This document shows positions 45,211 to 54,265 of a stretch of 64,000 nt of DNA, piece after piece. Every line of letters begins with the position of its first letter. The stretch's first letter is position 1. The DNA is taken from NCBI RefSeq assembly GCF_000802205.1, contig NZ_CP012850.1:3064587-3128586 (forward strand). Direction: 5' to 3'. This stretch comes from Candidatus Nitrosocosmicus oleophilus. Its GTDB lineage: Archaea > Thermoproteota > Nitrososphaeria > Nitrososphaerales > Nitrososphaeraceae. A program made the position numbers and the translations under genes. The notes under the pieces are model-generated. The model had not been told where the DNA came from and searched no databases. It saw nothing but the letters and a program-made list of their open reading frames with translations.

Positions 45211-46377
45211 ATGAATATTCTGTATATCACCCAGTGGTTTTCTTCAGAGGGTGGAGGAGGAGAGGTCGTTTTTATGAATGTTGCTAGAGGTATGGCTAAA
45301 AAAGGTCACAAGGTCGATGTAATTTCCCATATACTTAGTAATACTGTTGATGAACAAATCCATGGTTTAAAAATTCACAGAATTAATCCTAAACTTAGAA
45401 ATCAATTACCTTCGATATCTGACAACTTTCTATTTATGATACGCAGTTTGATTGAAGGAATAAGGATCATTCGAAAAAACAAAATCGATTTAATTCATTC
45501 GAATAACTTTATTTCCGTAATTGTGGGTAAAACGTTATCTAAAATATTTAATATTCCGCTAGTTACTACAATTCATTACGTATATTATCAGACTCCCGAA
45601 TTGTGGGATAAATGGGCTAAACAGGAAGGAGTATCAATATTCTCAAAAATTTTAGGCCCATTTTTAGAGAAAATGACGATAAAAATAAACGCCGATGCAG
45701 TTCATACGGTCAGTAAAGCTACATATGATGACGTTAAAAAAATAAATAAGAAGTCCAAGGTGGTAATAATAACCAACGGACTTTATCCAGAAAAATATTT
45801 GGGATATTTTTCTGAAGAATTTAAGAATTATATAGTCTTCATAGGAAGGCTTGTTTTCTACAAGAACGTGAATTTCTTAATCAATGCCTTTACTGATGTT
45901 TTGGAAAAAATCCCGGATGCGAAGCTAATAATAATAGGGGACGGCCCCCTAAAAAATGAACTATACGAACTAGTAACACATAATCATTTAGAAAAAAATA
46001 TATTCTTTATAGGATTTAATGATGGAGATAAAAAATTTGAACTGTTGGCCAATTCAACAGCATTAGTTCAACCCAGCCTGGCAGAAGGATCCTCCATGGT
46101 TGCTATCGAGGCATTTGCATTGGGAAAACCTGTAATCATGTCTAATTTGAAATGTTCAAATGAATTAATTGTCGATGGAATAAATGGGTTTACTATACCA
46201 CCAGATGATCAAAAACAGTGGACTGAAAAAATAATTATGCTGTTAACGGATAAAATGCAATCTAAAGAATTAGGGAAAAACGCTCAAAAACGGATGATTG
46301 AAAAATTCAATTTGAATGTACTTTTGAACGAATTTGAATTATTGTACAAAGATATTCTAAACGATAGAAAAACATAA
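45211..46377 (+). CDS. GT4 family glycosyltransferase
   Basis: 388 residues, GT-B fold. The N-terminal LYITQWFSSEGGGGEVVFMN contains the Gly-rich acceptor loop. The C-terminal donor domain has FIGRLVFYKNVNFLINAF, LIIIGDGPLKNEL, and the E-x7-E signature in PSLAEGSSMVAIEAFALGKP. No membrane segment. It probably adds a sugar to a lipid-linked glycan on the cytoplasmic side, with the acceptor and donor unknown. It is divergent from copy A. Confidence 0.88.
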   Translation: MNILYITQWFSSEGGGGEVVFMNVARGMAKKGHKVDVISHILSNTVDEQIHGLKIHRINPKLRNQLPSISDNFLFMIRSLIEGIRIIRKNKIDLIHSNNFISVIVGKTLSKIFNIPLVTTIHYVYYQTPELWDKWAKQEGVSIFSKILGPFLEKMTIKINADAVHTVSKATYDDVKKINKKSKVVIITNGLYPEKYLGYFSEEFKNYIVFIGRLVFYKNVNFLINAFTDVLEKIPDAKLIIIGDGPLKNELYELVTHNHLEKNIFFIGFNDGDKKFELLANSTALVQPSLAEGSSMVAIEAFALGKPVIMSNLKCSNELIVDGINGFTIPPDDQKQWTEKIIMLLTDKMQSKELGKNAQKRMIEKFNLNVLLNEFELLYKDILNDRKT

Positions 46378-46842
46378 CAAAATAAATATGTCAAAATATT
46401 TAATAGCATCAAGATTCTATCAACTTTCCTCTGGTTTAAGTTGATAATGAATTTATAACAAGTTATGATATTCACCTGCCTTAGAGACTTCATATTTTGA
46501 AATTGATTTGCTAATTCTTTTAATCTAAAATATCTTTCGAAAATCCCCAGTAATAACCTACATAGTGTTTTTATGTCTTTCTGCAAAATATTTGCAGTAT
46601 ATAAATCGGCCTTCACACACAAATATCTCTGTATAACAAATTCTTTCGTGCAGATTTAATCTTAATGCCTTGAAGTAACAGAATATATTTTATTTAAATA
46701 CTTAAGCAATGAATAACAGATAAAAGGAGTGTATAATTGCACCATATACAAGATCCATCCTGTAAACCAAGAGGATGATGGTAGAAATATTTGTTAAATT
46801 TGATACTTAATATCCTTATTCTTATTTAACCACCATGGATCC
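46378..46842. other. intergenic region
   Basis: 465 bp. A leftward frame of about 110 codons overlaps the end of the GT4 gene, but its composition and lack of any motif do not support a gene. No RNA or repeat seen. Confidence 0.4.
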
Positions 46843-48633
46843 TCATTTTTTCGTAATTTTATAAATTACTCCATATTTCCCCTGATTCTCCTTTGAATGA
46901 TCAAAGTCAATGATCTGATCGGGATTTATAGATAGCACATACATAGCACCATCAGGACCCACTTGGATATCCGTAATATGTCCAAAGCCTCTACCAAACA
47001 CCGGAGAAGAGGCATCACTATAGTTTGGCATCAGATCAATGTACTTACCCGAATAGTTATCGAAAAGTTTAATTTCATCATACTTACTGGTGGCTTCTTT
47101 ATCTTCTTTAGACGACCATCCGGCATTAATAGCAGGTTGGATTTTTGATATATTATTAGGGATTGTCAGGTCGCACTGAAATTTAGTCATATCCATCTTT
47201 CCCGTTTTTGCATCGGGGCATTGTATTAACGGAACCCATGATTTTGACGTTTCATTAAAACCCTGGACTACAATGTGTGAATCTGTAGAATATTTATTTT
47301 GTGACATGGACGTCTCAATCGTATATTTATTCCCTGGAATAACCCCATATTCCGAACCATAAATCCATGACCATAAATTTTCAACGTTAATTGGTGTAGA
47401 TATAGTCAAAGATCTTTCAAGATTATTGCTAGTTACATTGACAGATTCATCAACTGTGCATCTATAGTAATTAAAACAGGTTGTAAATGGATCCTGATAA
47501 ATTACTGGATAGCTTTTTCCCATTATTCCGACGTGACTTATCATATTTGAATCACTTTCAATAATCGACCTATTTTCATTCAGTTTAAAACGGTAAATAT
47601 TACCATCATTAAAATCTCCAACAAACATATCACCAAAATAATTTTCTCCCAAGTTGTGCGAATTCATAAACTTGATAGCAGTTATTCCTATTGTATCCAA
47701 GAAAGTCATTTTAGGATAGTCATATCCATTGGATTGATCAAATGTAACTAATTCAGTTAGGTTTGTAAATAGATCCCCGGCTTCTTCACCTGAAGGCTCC
47801 CACAAACCCTGAACTTTCTTCCATCCACTGTTGAACCCAGGTTGAACTAAATTGATCTCATCCCCGTATCCAGGTCCATTTTCTGTATCCCAAAGATTGC
47901 CGGTTAAGGGATCGAAATCTAAACCAAAACTGTTTCGAATTCCATATGCAAAATAATTATGTAGCGTGGAATTTTCAAAGATGTTTTTAATCGGCTTGTC
48001 ATCTAAACTGATCCTTATAATTCCACCTGATCCATTGACACCTGTACCGTTATCAAAATTTTGAGTTAAGGACCTGGATGCTAAAAGATCACCTATAGAT
48101 ACATAAAGATTATCATCAGGACCTATAACCATTTTACCGCCAACATGATATGGAGGTTCAGAATCATATGGCAAATCAAATAGTAGCTTTGGGTTGACTA
48201 ATTTGCCATTTATAAAATCATATTTGAAAATTCTATTCCCTAAAACATCGTCTTCAGAATTGGATTCATTGGTGCTTTCCTCACCATTTAACTGCGTGAA
48301 ATATAGATAGACGCTTGTTATCCCCGAAGAATTGGTAAGCGCAACTGAACCTAGCAACCCTCTTTCCTGCGAGTTGTCTACATCAAGTTGTAAAACAGGG
48401 TCATCCAACATTTGTCCATTTATGATTCTGTTTACTATTCCATCGTTTTTTTCTAAAACTAATATGTCATCATCTTTCAAGAAGGACATTGAAACAGGAA
48501 ATTCCAACCCATGGTATAATGTTTCAATTTTCAAATTTTTGTCGTATAGAATAGGCTCTGAAGATACATATTGTAGACAAGAATTAAAAAATACAAGAAA
48601 GAGAATTAATGGTAGAAAAAGGATTAATTTCAT
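46843..48633 (-). CDS. secreted sorbosone/glucose dehydrogenase-like beta-propeller with inserted module (paralog 1)
   Basis: 596 residues. Signal peptide MKLILFLPLILFLVFF; a Cys in NSCLQ could be lipidated but the lipobox is weak. The propeller has GSDH-family motifs: YHVGGKMVIGPDDNLYVSIG, YAYGI-type YFAYGIRNSFGLDFDPLTG, and LWDTENGPGYGDEINLVQPG. A roughly 130-residue module interrupts it near residues 385-515 (NKYSTDSHIVVQGFNE, IQCPDAKTG, KIQPAINAGWS), and the last blade resumes at FGRGFGHITDIQVGPDGAMY. The propeller family oxidises sugars with PQQ. Whether this one binds PQQ is not shown; a surface-sugar-binding role is also possible. Confidence 0.83.
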   Translation of the reverse strand: MKLILFLPLILFLVFFNSCLQYVSSEPILYDKNLKIETLYHGLEFPVSMSFLKDDDILVLEKNDGIVNRIINGQMLDDPVLQLDVDNSQERGLLGSVALTNSSGITSVYLYFTQLNGEESTNESNSEDDVLGNRIFKYDFINGKLVNPKLLFDLPYDSEPPYHVGGKMVIGPDDNLYVSIGDLLASRSLTQNFDNGTGVNGSGGIIRISLDDKPIKNIFENSTLHNYFAYGIRNSFGLDFDPLTGNLWDTENGPGYGDEINLVQPGFNSGWKKVQGLWEPSGEEAGDLFTNLTELVTFDQSNGYDYPKMTFLDTIGITAIKFMNSHNLGENYFGDMFVGDFNDGNIYRFKLNENRSIIESDSNMISHVGIMGKSYPVIYQDPFTTCFNYYRCTVDESVNVTSNNLERSLTISTPINVENLWSWIYGSEYGVIPGNKYTIETSMSQNKYSTDSHIVVQGFNETSKSWVPLIQCPDAKTGKMDMTKFQCDLTIPNNISKIQPAINAGWSSKEDKEATSKYDEIKLFDNYSGKYIDLMPNYSDASSPVFGRGFGHITDIQVGPDGAMYVLSINPDQIIDFDHSKENQGKYGVIYKITKK

Positions 48634-49114
48634 TTATACCCAATGTAATTTGTAGGTACACCTCTATCTATTTATTCGGATCCTAATCCTTGAATTTCGT
48701 TTCAGCTACGTAGATGTATAGTATTATATTTGCGTCGGGCATTTTATTCATTAAGAATTTAGGTGCATCTTATCAAATTGGTCTAGTTTTAGATTTCTCA
48801 TTTAAGGTCTTTGGCAAATCAGTCTCTGTTAGTAGACAGCAAGATCAATACTATCCAATTATTCAACATTCATTGACAAAGAGTACATGTAGAAAATTAA
48901 ATCAAATCTGGAGATTACATCAGGATTATTCATCTCGCACGAGTAAATTGCTATAGCATTAGACGCAAGCTATTGACTTTTCAAACCTGTATTCCACCCA
49001 GCGTAGAACGATAAATGAGTCAGATTACCTAATAATATAAATAATTTAATTTACTTGATTATGTCCGAGGTAATAGAATAAATCTTAATAATCAAACTTA
49101 AACAATACATTATT
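48634..49114. other. intergenic region with a possible decayed ORF
   Basis: 481 bp. A plus-strand frame of 80 codons (48714-48956) has a protein-like start (IIFASGILFIKNLGASYQ) but ends abruptly. It may be a transposase remnant; I could not place it in a family. Confidence 0.35.
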
Positions 49115-49915
49115 GTGAATGATAATCGATCGCCATATACTCCAACGAAAGTAGTTTGGGGTAACAAGTCATCAATATTAACAGAGCTACTCAAGGAAGC
49201 CCGGGAGTCCGTTAGGAAAAAGGGATTAATCCATGTTTTTAAGATGGGAATTGTAACCAGTTATGAATATTTTCAATTGTTCTTTTATAAAAAATTTCGT
49301 AATGATGAAACGTTCTATTTTAATGGAAAAAAATACCACTATCTTTTTCATGGAAGAGTAGCCGGAGCGGGTCCTAGTTGGAAAAATGAACGGTGTGTCA
49401 ACATTCCAATCATATGGGAAACTATTGAGGAATATAGAAAAAATAACAAGAAAGTATTGGAATTAGGAAATGTAATTTCATATGCAACAGATATCGATCA
49501 TGATGTGATTGACAAATATGAAATAATGGATGGGATAATAAATGAAGATATAATTGATTTTAATCCTAAATTCAAGTACGATTTAATTGTAAGCGTACTA
49601 TGCCTTCAAAGCGTAGGATGGGATGAAATACCTAAGGATCCACCAAAAATTCTTAAAGCGCTTGAAAACATGAATAACATTCTAGCTCCCGGAGGGAAAA
49701 TGGTTATTTCTGTAGGCTGGGGGTGGAATCAATACCTTGAAAGCTTGATTTTAGAGGGAAAATTCAAATTTGATGAACAATGGTTTTTGAAACATGACAA
49801 GGGATACAAATGGGAGGAAGTACAATCTATTAACGAAATTAAAGATCTTAAATATGATGAGAAAGCCTACACAGCACGAGGGATAATCATTGGAATAATT
49901 AACAAAAAATCATGA
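49115..49915 (+). CDS. SAM-dependent methyltransferase-like protein
   Basis: 266 residues, GTG start. The Rossmann-like core has KVLELGNVISYAT at about 117-130 (motif I, degenerate from the usual E/DxGxGxG), FNPKFKYDLIVSVLCLQSVGWD (motif II-III region) and NILAPGGKMVISVGWGWN (post-motif). The N-terminal 90 residues are basic and may bind the membrane or substrate. The unusual motif I makes catalysis less certain. It may methylate a glycan in this cluster. Confidence 0.65.
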   Translation: MNDNRSPYTPTKVVWGNKSSILTELLKEARESVRKKGLIHVFKMGIVTSYEYFQLFFYKKFRNDETFYFNGKKYHYLFHGRVAGAGPSWKNERCVNIPIIWETIEEYRKNNKKVLELGNVISYATDIDHDVIDKYEIMDGIINEDIIDFNPKFKYDLIVSVLCLQSVGWDEIPKDPPKILKALENMNNILAPGGKMVISVGWGWNQYLESLILEGKFKFDEQWFLKHDKGYKWEEVQSINEIKDLKYDEKAYTARGIIIGIINKKS

Positions 49916-49938
49916 AATTTTATATTTGGATTTTTTCT

Positions 49939-51012
49939 TTATCCATCCATAATAATCTTCTCAAATTCTGATACTGTATTATCCCAATTAAAATTCTTGG
50001 CATAATCCAAAGAAGATCGACTTAATGTTAATAACTTGATTGGATCCTTTAACAATGAAACGGCCATACTCGCCAGTTCATCAGGAGTATTTTTTTCTAC
50101 CAGGAGACCATTTATACCGTTTTGAACTGAATCCACCAACCCCGGCACCTTATATGCAATAACTGGGGTGCCCATCGCATTTGACTCGATCACCACCAAT
50201 CCCCATCCTTCCCTAGTTGCTGGCATCAGTACCAAATGTGAACGTGCAATGAGTTCATATTTTTGCTTATCATCAATATGACCAAAAAAAGTTATATTTT
50301 TAACATCGATTTGTTTTAGTTTCTTTATCATATATCCATTCCCTATGACATACATCTGACTTTCAGGAAAAGATTCCAGGATTTTTTTAAATGCCAAGAT
50401 TGCATGATCTGGAAGTTTATGTTTTTTTAACCTACCAATATAGGTAACTGTAATTTGATCTTCTTTTGGTAAAGGCTCAGGCAGTTGTTTGATACTTAAC
50501 CCTACTTTAATTACACGGACTCTATTATAACCTAGTTCTTCTAATGAAATACGTGTAGAATTAGACACTGTTATTGTTAAGATATCACGATAATACGATA
50601 ACCATTTTTTTTCCAAAAAATATCTACCGATGATGCCGATTGGAAATGGGAGTTCGGTGGTAAACTGTTCAGGAGATATCTGATGAATTAGACCAATTAT
50701 TGGCAATTCTTTAACATATTTTGGAGTCAGGAAAGGCTTGACATTTATCTCATCTATTATCAGGTCAAATTTGTTTTTATGGATTTTATAATATTTTTTT
50801 GCTTCCCTATAAACAGAGAATTTTCCCCCCTTTCTGACTACACTTACACCATCAATAACATCCGATTCGGAGCAATCTTGAAACGATGATGTAAAGAGTG
50901 TTATGTCGTGACCTTTTTTTACCAACCTACTAGAAATCTCATGAGTTAGTACCTCTGCACCGCCAGCTTCAGGATTTCTAATATCTCTCCAGTTAAACCA
51001 TAGGATGCGCAT
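49939..51012 (-). CDS. GT4 family glycosyltransferase
   Basis: 357 residues, GT-B fold. It begins MRILWFNWRDIRNPEAGGAE, the acceptor-side Gly loop, and has VTYIGRLKKHKLPDHAILAF, YVIGNGYMIKKL and the E-x7-E motif in PATREGWGLVVIESNAMGTP. Cytoplasmic. Its sequence differs clearly from the GT4 at 45.2 kb, so it should have another specificity. Convergent with the methyltransferase-like gene, with a 23-bp gap. Confidence 0.88.
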   Translation of the reverse strand: MRILWFNWRDIRNPEAGGAEVLTHEISSRLVKKGHDITLFTSSFQDCSESDVIDGVSVVRKGGKFSVYREAKKYYKIHKNKFDLIIDEINVKPFLTPKYVKELPIIGLIHQISPEQFTTELPFPIGIIGRYFLEKKWLSYYRDILTITVSNSTRISLEELGYNRVRVIKVGLSIKQLPEPLPKEDQITVTYIGRLKKHKLPDHAILAFKKILESFPESQMYVIGNGYMIKKLKQIDVKNITFFGHIDDKQKYELIARSHLVLMPATREGWGLVVIESNAMGTPVIAYKVPGLVDSVQNGINGLLVEKNTPDELASMAVSLLKDPIKLLTLSRSSLDYAKNFNWDNTVSEFEKIIMDG

Positions 51013-51129
51013 TCTCTGTTATGTGCTTATTATATTGCAAATATTTACCTTTGAATAATTAATGCCCATTTGTTGATTGATTTGATTATAGTTGATTTAT
51101 TAAATGATCACTATCTAAGGTTATGAGAT

Positions 51130-51730
51130 TTATTTTCTTTTTTTCAAGGAATAAAACCAGACCGTTGTTGTCTAATTTTTTATTCTACATGGAAAGTAAT
51201 CGTCGAAACTTTCTGTTCTGTTTCGATATACTATATCTTTCTTTCGATCATGCTTTTCTCCCATGGAGTGGATATGGTGTTTTAGTTCTACGAATTTACA
51301 GGCCATTGGAAACCAGAATCCGCCATCTGTAGAAATATGAAATATTTAATAAATTCGGATAATATCTGATAGGAAGCTCCCAGCAAGAAGTATGTTTCTC
51401 TCTTGTGAAATATGTTGTGCGAGAATTTGACCTATTTCTGGTTTAATAGCTATCCATACTCATACAAACTCTAAATCAGCCTTTAGTATGGTCTAATCTA
51501 CAATACATTAGGATATCTCATCCTTTCTGGTTTATGATATTTTTTGAGGACAGTACTTTAGAATCCACTTCCACATTGCTACATGACATCTCTTGTTTAA
51601 TTGAATATATGACTAGGCATTGACAAAGTTACTTGATCATAACCGAGAAAATATAAATACAAACCGTAGTCGATGTAATCTAAAGGTGTTCTGTCTCTTT
51701 TGTTTAACAAATCAAAATTAGAGCATCTTC
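51130..51730 (-). pseudogene. decayed IS6-like DDE transposase
   Basis: The minus strand, read from about 51720 to 51130, gives recognisable transposase pieces in order. These are RTPLDYIDYGLYLYFLG and RCHVAMWKWILKYCPQK, then a first-Asp strand CIVD-stop-TILKADLEFV and VWIAIKPEIGQILAQHIS. They are followed by QERNILLAGSFLSDII, HISTDGGFWFPMACKF with the second Asp, ELKHHIHSMGEKHDR, and NRTESFDDYFPCRIKN with the Glu. Most of the gene stays in one frame, broken by at least six stops, with a frame change near the N-terminus. It is a long-dead element of the same family as the remnant at 11.8-12.3 kb. Family placement is from pattern recall. Confidence 0.72.
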
Positions 51731-52226
51731 AAGCTAAATCATTTTCTTAAATTAATAGGGCTAACTAAAGGAATAATCAAATTTTTTAAGAATTGGTCAA
51801 CTAGTCATCATTCTACTAAGGAGACGATAGTAGACACACTGAGCTGGTTTTGTAATGATTGGTATTATAGCAATTTTTTTAGAACAAAAACAACCTTTAC
51901 GTGCGATTTTTAGAATTAACAGGTTTGACACCGTTTTACTTTCGATAAATAACGCATGGTTTTGACTAATCCTATCAATCAAGGCGTATTTATTACATTT
52001 ACCACCCTAATAGAGATCTTTCTAATGATTCTTTGATAAATGAACTGGAGTAATATGTTCTGCTAAACTAATCAAGGATCAATCTTAAGAAGTGTCCTAT
52101 TGGCAGGGATTTGTCGATTTTTTTTTAGATGAATAATTTTTGGAGGTAATTTGCTAAGATGGAAAAACTTCAGTATTTTTGAAAGACGGCATGAAAAAAT
52201 ATATAATAGAGAGTGTATTCCAATAA
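51731..52226. other. gene-free stretch upstream of the second propeller gene
   Basis: About 500 bp, AT-rich, no feature recognised. The region 52190-52215 (AAAAAATATATAATAG) is a good TATA candidate for the propeller gene. Confidence 0.45.
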
Positions 52227-52241
52227 GCGGAGGGAATACCA
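52227..52241 (+). promoter_or_regulatory. Shine-Dalgarno-like GGAGGG before an ATA codon
   Basis: GGAGGG at 52229-52234 lies 7 nt before the ATA at 52242, the first codon of an in-frame signal-peptide extension of the propeller gene. No ATG, GTG or TTG is available there. Confidence 0.45.
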
Positions 52242-53984
52242 ATAAGAATAACGTTATATTTAATCGTTTTAATAAGTTCTTTTTTACTCACACTTAATTG
52301 CATAGTTTTTGCCTATGCACAAGATATGACTAACTTTACTCATCCTCAGAATGTAAGTTTGGATCTGGATGCAAACAATCTCTTTAGCATTGATGACTTT
52401 TCAATGATTACTTCAACTACGGAAACGAAAAATAATACATGGTCACCCATTTTTGGCGATACCATAAGAGTCAAACCTGACAGAGAATACATGGTAATAT
52501 CCAATTTGGAACTGAATAAATATGCTATGCAGTCTCATATAAAAATATCAGGATTCAATGAAACTAGTGAAAAATGGTTCCAAATTATTCAATGTCCAGA
52601 GGGCCTAGACGGCCCTTTAGAATTAAGTAGATTTGTTTGCCCATTTACAGTACCGGAAAATGTGACCAAAATACAGCCCATTTTTCAGTCAGGTTGGTCC
52701 AACGAATCAGGACAAAAAGCTGAAACCATATTTGGAAATTTCTTCGTTATCGAACGACCCCCTGATGGAATTCCCATAGTATTTGATAATAAACTAAAGG
52801 TTCAAGAAATTTTTCACAATAACATTACATCAACTGCTATGACTTTCATAAATCAAAACGACATATTACTACCTGATTCCTATAATGGAACAGTATACAG
52901 GTACGTGAATGATACACTCATGGGGCCGATGGTTGATTTTAATGTAGCACAGAATGGATTATTGGGATTAGACAGTCTAGAAAAGAATGGAACTAGATAT
53001 GTATACATATTCGTCACTGAATCTGGAGGATCAGAAGATGGCGACGATATTAGTAAATCGGTAAAACCGAAATGTAACTGTATTTACAGATTTGAGTTAA
53101 AAGACAATAAATTAATAGATCCAAAGCTCATATTCAGTGTTCCAGCTTATTTAGGTGGAAACGCTCATGCTGGCGGTGTAATAAGAATAGATAAAAATCA
53201 AGATATCTTTGTTATGGTTGGGTCACTTAATTCTGAAGAAGCAGATGGTGAACCGAATCTAATTAACAACGAGATTAACGGTTCTGATCCCGATGGTAGA
53301 TCAGGGATACTAATAATGGATTATAATGGAAAGCCAATCAAAGGAATCCTTGGTGATCACTTTCCACTTAATCTATATTATGCTTACGGAATTAGGAATA
53401 GTTTTGGAATGGGTTTTGATCCAGTAACTGGATATCTATGGGATACTGAAAATGGACCTGACACAGGAGATGAAATTAATTTAGTTCGACCAGGATTCAA
53501 TAGCGGGTACAATAAAATTGATGGTGTTTGGACTTATGGGAATACATCTGACACTGAAAAGGGATATGTAGAAACCTTAAATCCGTCCAATCTGGTAGAT
53601 TTTAATGGAAGCGGAAAATATAGAACACCAGAACTGACATGGCAACAACCAATAGGCATAGTTGCATTGGGCTTTTTGAATTCAAGTTATCTCGGTAATG
53701 AATACCTAAATACAATGTTTGTTTCCGACATTAATAATGGCTATGTATATAATTTCAAATTGGATAAAAACAGAACTGGGTTGGAATTGAATGGCCCATT
53801 AAAAGACAAGATAGTGAATTCCACGAAAGGAATAAATGATTATTCAGAAATAAGTAGCAATATTTTTGGTATGAATATGGGTCTAATTTCAGATATTAAG
53901 ATGGGTCCAGACGGATATATCTATTTCCTGAAAATGAACGATAATTATTTTGGCAAATTATATAGATTAGTACCTAATACATAA
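52242..53984 (+). CDS. secreted sorbosone/glucose dehydrogenase-like beta-propeller with N-terminal module (paralog 2)
   Basis: From the first ATG (52326) the protein has 552 residues but no signal peptide. In frame upstream lies RITLYLIVLISSFLLTLNCI then VFAYAQD, an obvious signal peptide, reachable from an ATA codon at 52242 with a GGAGGG 7 nt before it. I therefore extend the gene to 52242, as a rare ATA start or a mutated ATG. The accessory module (NKYAMQSHIKISGFNETSEK, IQCPEGLDG, KIQPIFQSGWS) is N-terminal, before the propeller. Propeller motifs include GGNAHAGGVIRIDKNQDIFV, YYAYGIRNSFGMGFDPVTG and LWDTENGPDTGDEINLVRPG. It is a paralog of the 46.8 kb gene with a different domain order. 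Confidence 0.8.
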   Translation: MRITLYLIVLISSFLLTLNCIVFAYAQDMTNFTHPQNVSLDLDANNLFSIDDFSMITSTTETKNNTWSPIFGDTIRVKPDREYMVISNLELNKYAMQSHIKISGFNETSEKWFQIIQCPEGLDGPLELSRFVCPFTVPENVTKIQPIFQSGWSNESGQKAETIFGNFFVIERPPDGIPIVFDNKLKVQEIFHNNITSTAMTFINQNDILLPDSYNGTVYRYVNDTLMGPMVDFNVAQNGLLGLDSLEKNGTRYVYIFVTESGGSEDGDDISKSVKPKCNCIYRFELKDNKLIDPKLIFSVPAYLGGNAHAGGVIRIDKNQDIFVMVGSLNSEEADGEPNLINNEINGSDPDGRSGILIMDYNGKPIKGILGDHFPLNLYYAYGIRNSFGMGFDPVTGYLWDTENGPDTGDEINLVRPGFNSGYNKIDGVWTYGNTSDTEKGYVETLNPSNLVDFNGSGKYRTPELTWQQPIGIVALGFLNSSYLGNEYLNTMFVSDINNGYVYNFKLDKNRTGLELNGPLKDKIVNSTKGINDYSEISSNIFGMNMGLISDIKMGPDGYIYFLKMNDNYFGKLYRLVPNT

Positions 53985-54265
53985 TCCCAATCATAGAACA
54001 ATGTGCAAAATCAAACTTAATTACAAATTGAAATGCAATAGGTGAAAAAGATGCTTTAAGCAAATTCACTACTTCGAGTCGTAAAGCCATCCAGAAATAT
54101 CATTTCACTTCTAAATAGGATTCCAATTTCATGACCTAAACTATTTTGGACATCCATTAGTCCTAAGTTAACAAATCTATATCTTCATAATTATCATTAT
54201 ATTTCCAACCTTTTTCTTATACATTTCTTGTTATTGGCATATTATTGTCGTTGTTTTGATTTTTA

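Noticed and set aside
46284-46622. Leftward 112-codon frame at the end of the GT4 gene
   Set aside because: Overlaps a clear gene by about 95 bp and has no recognisable domain or start signal.
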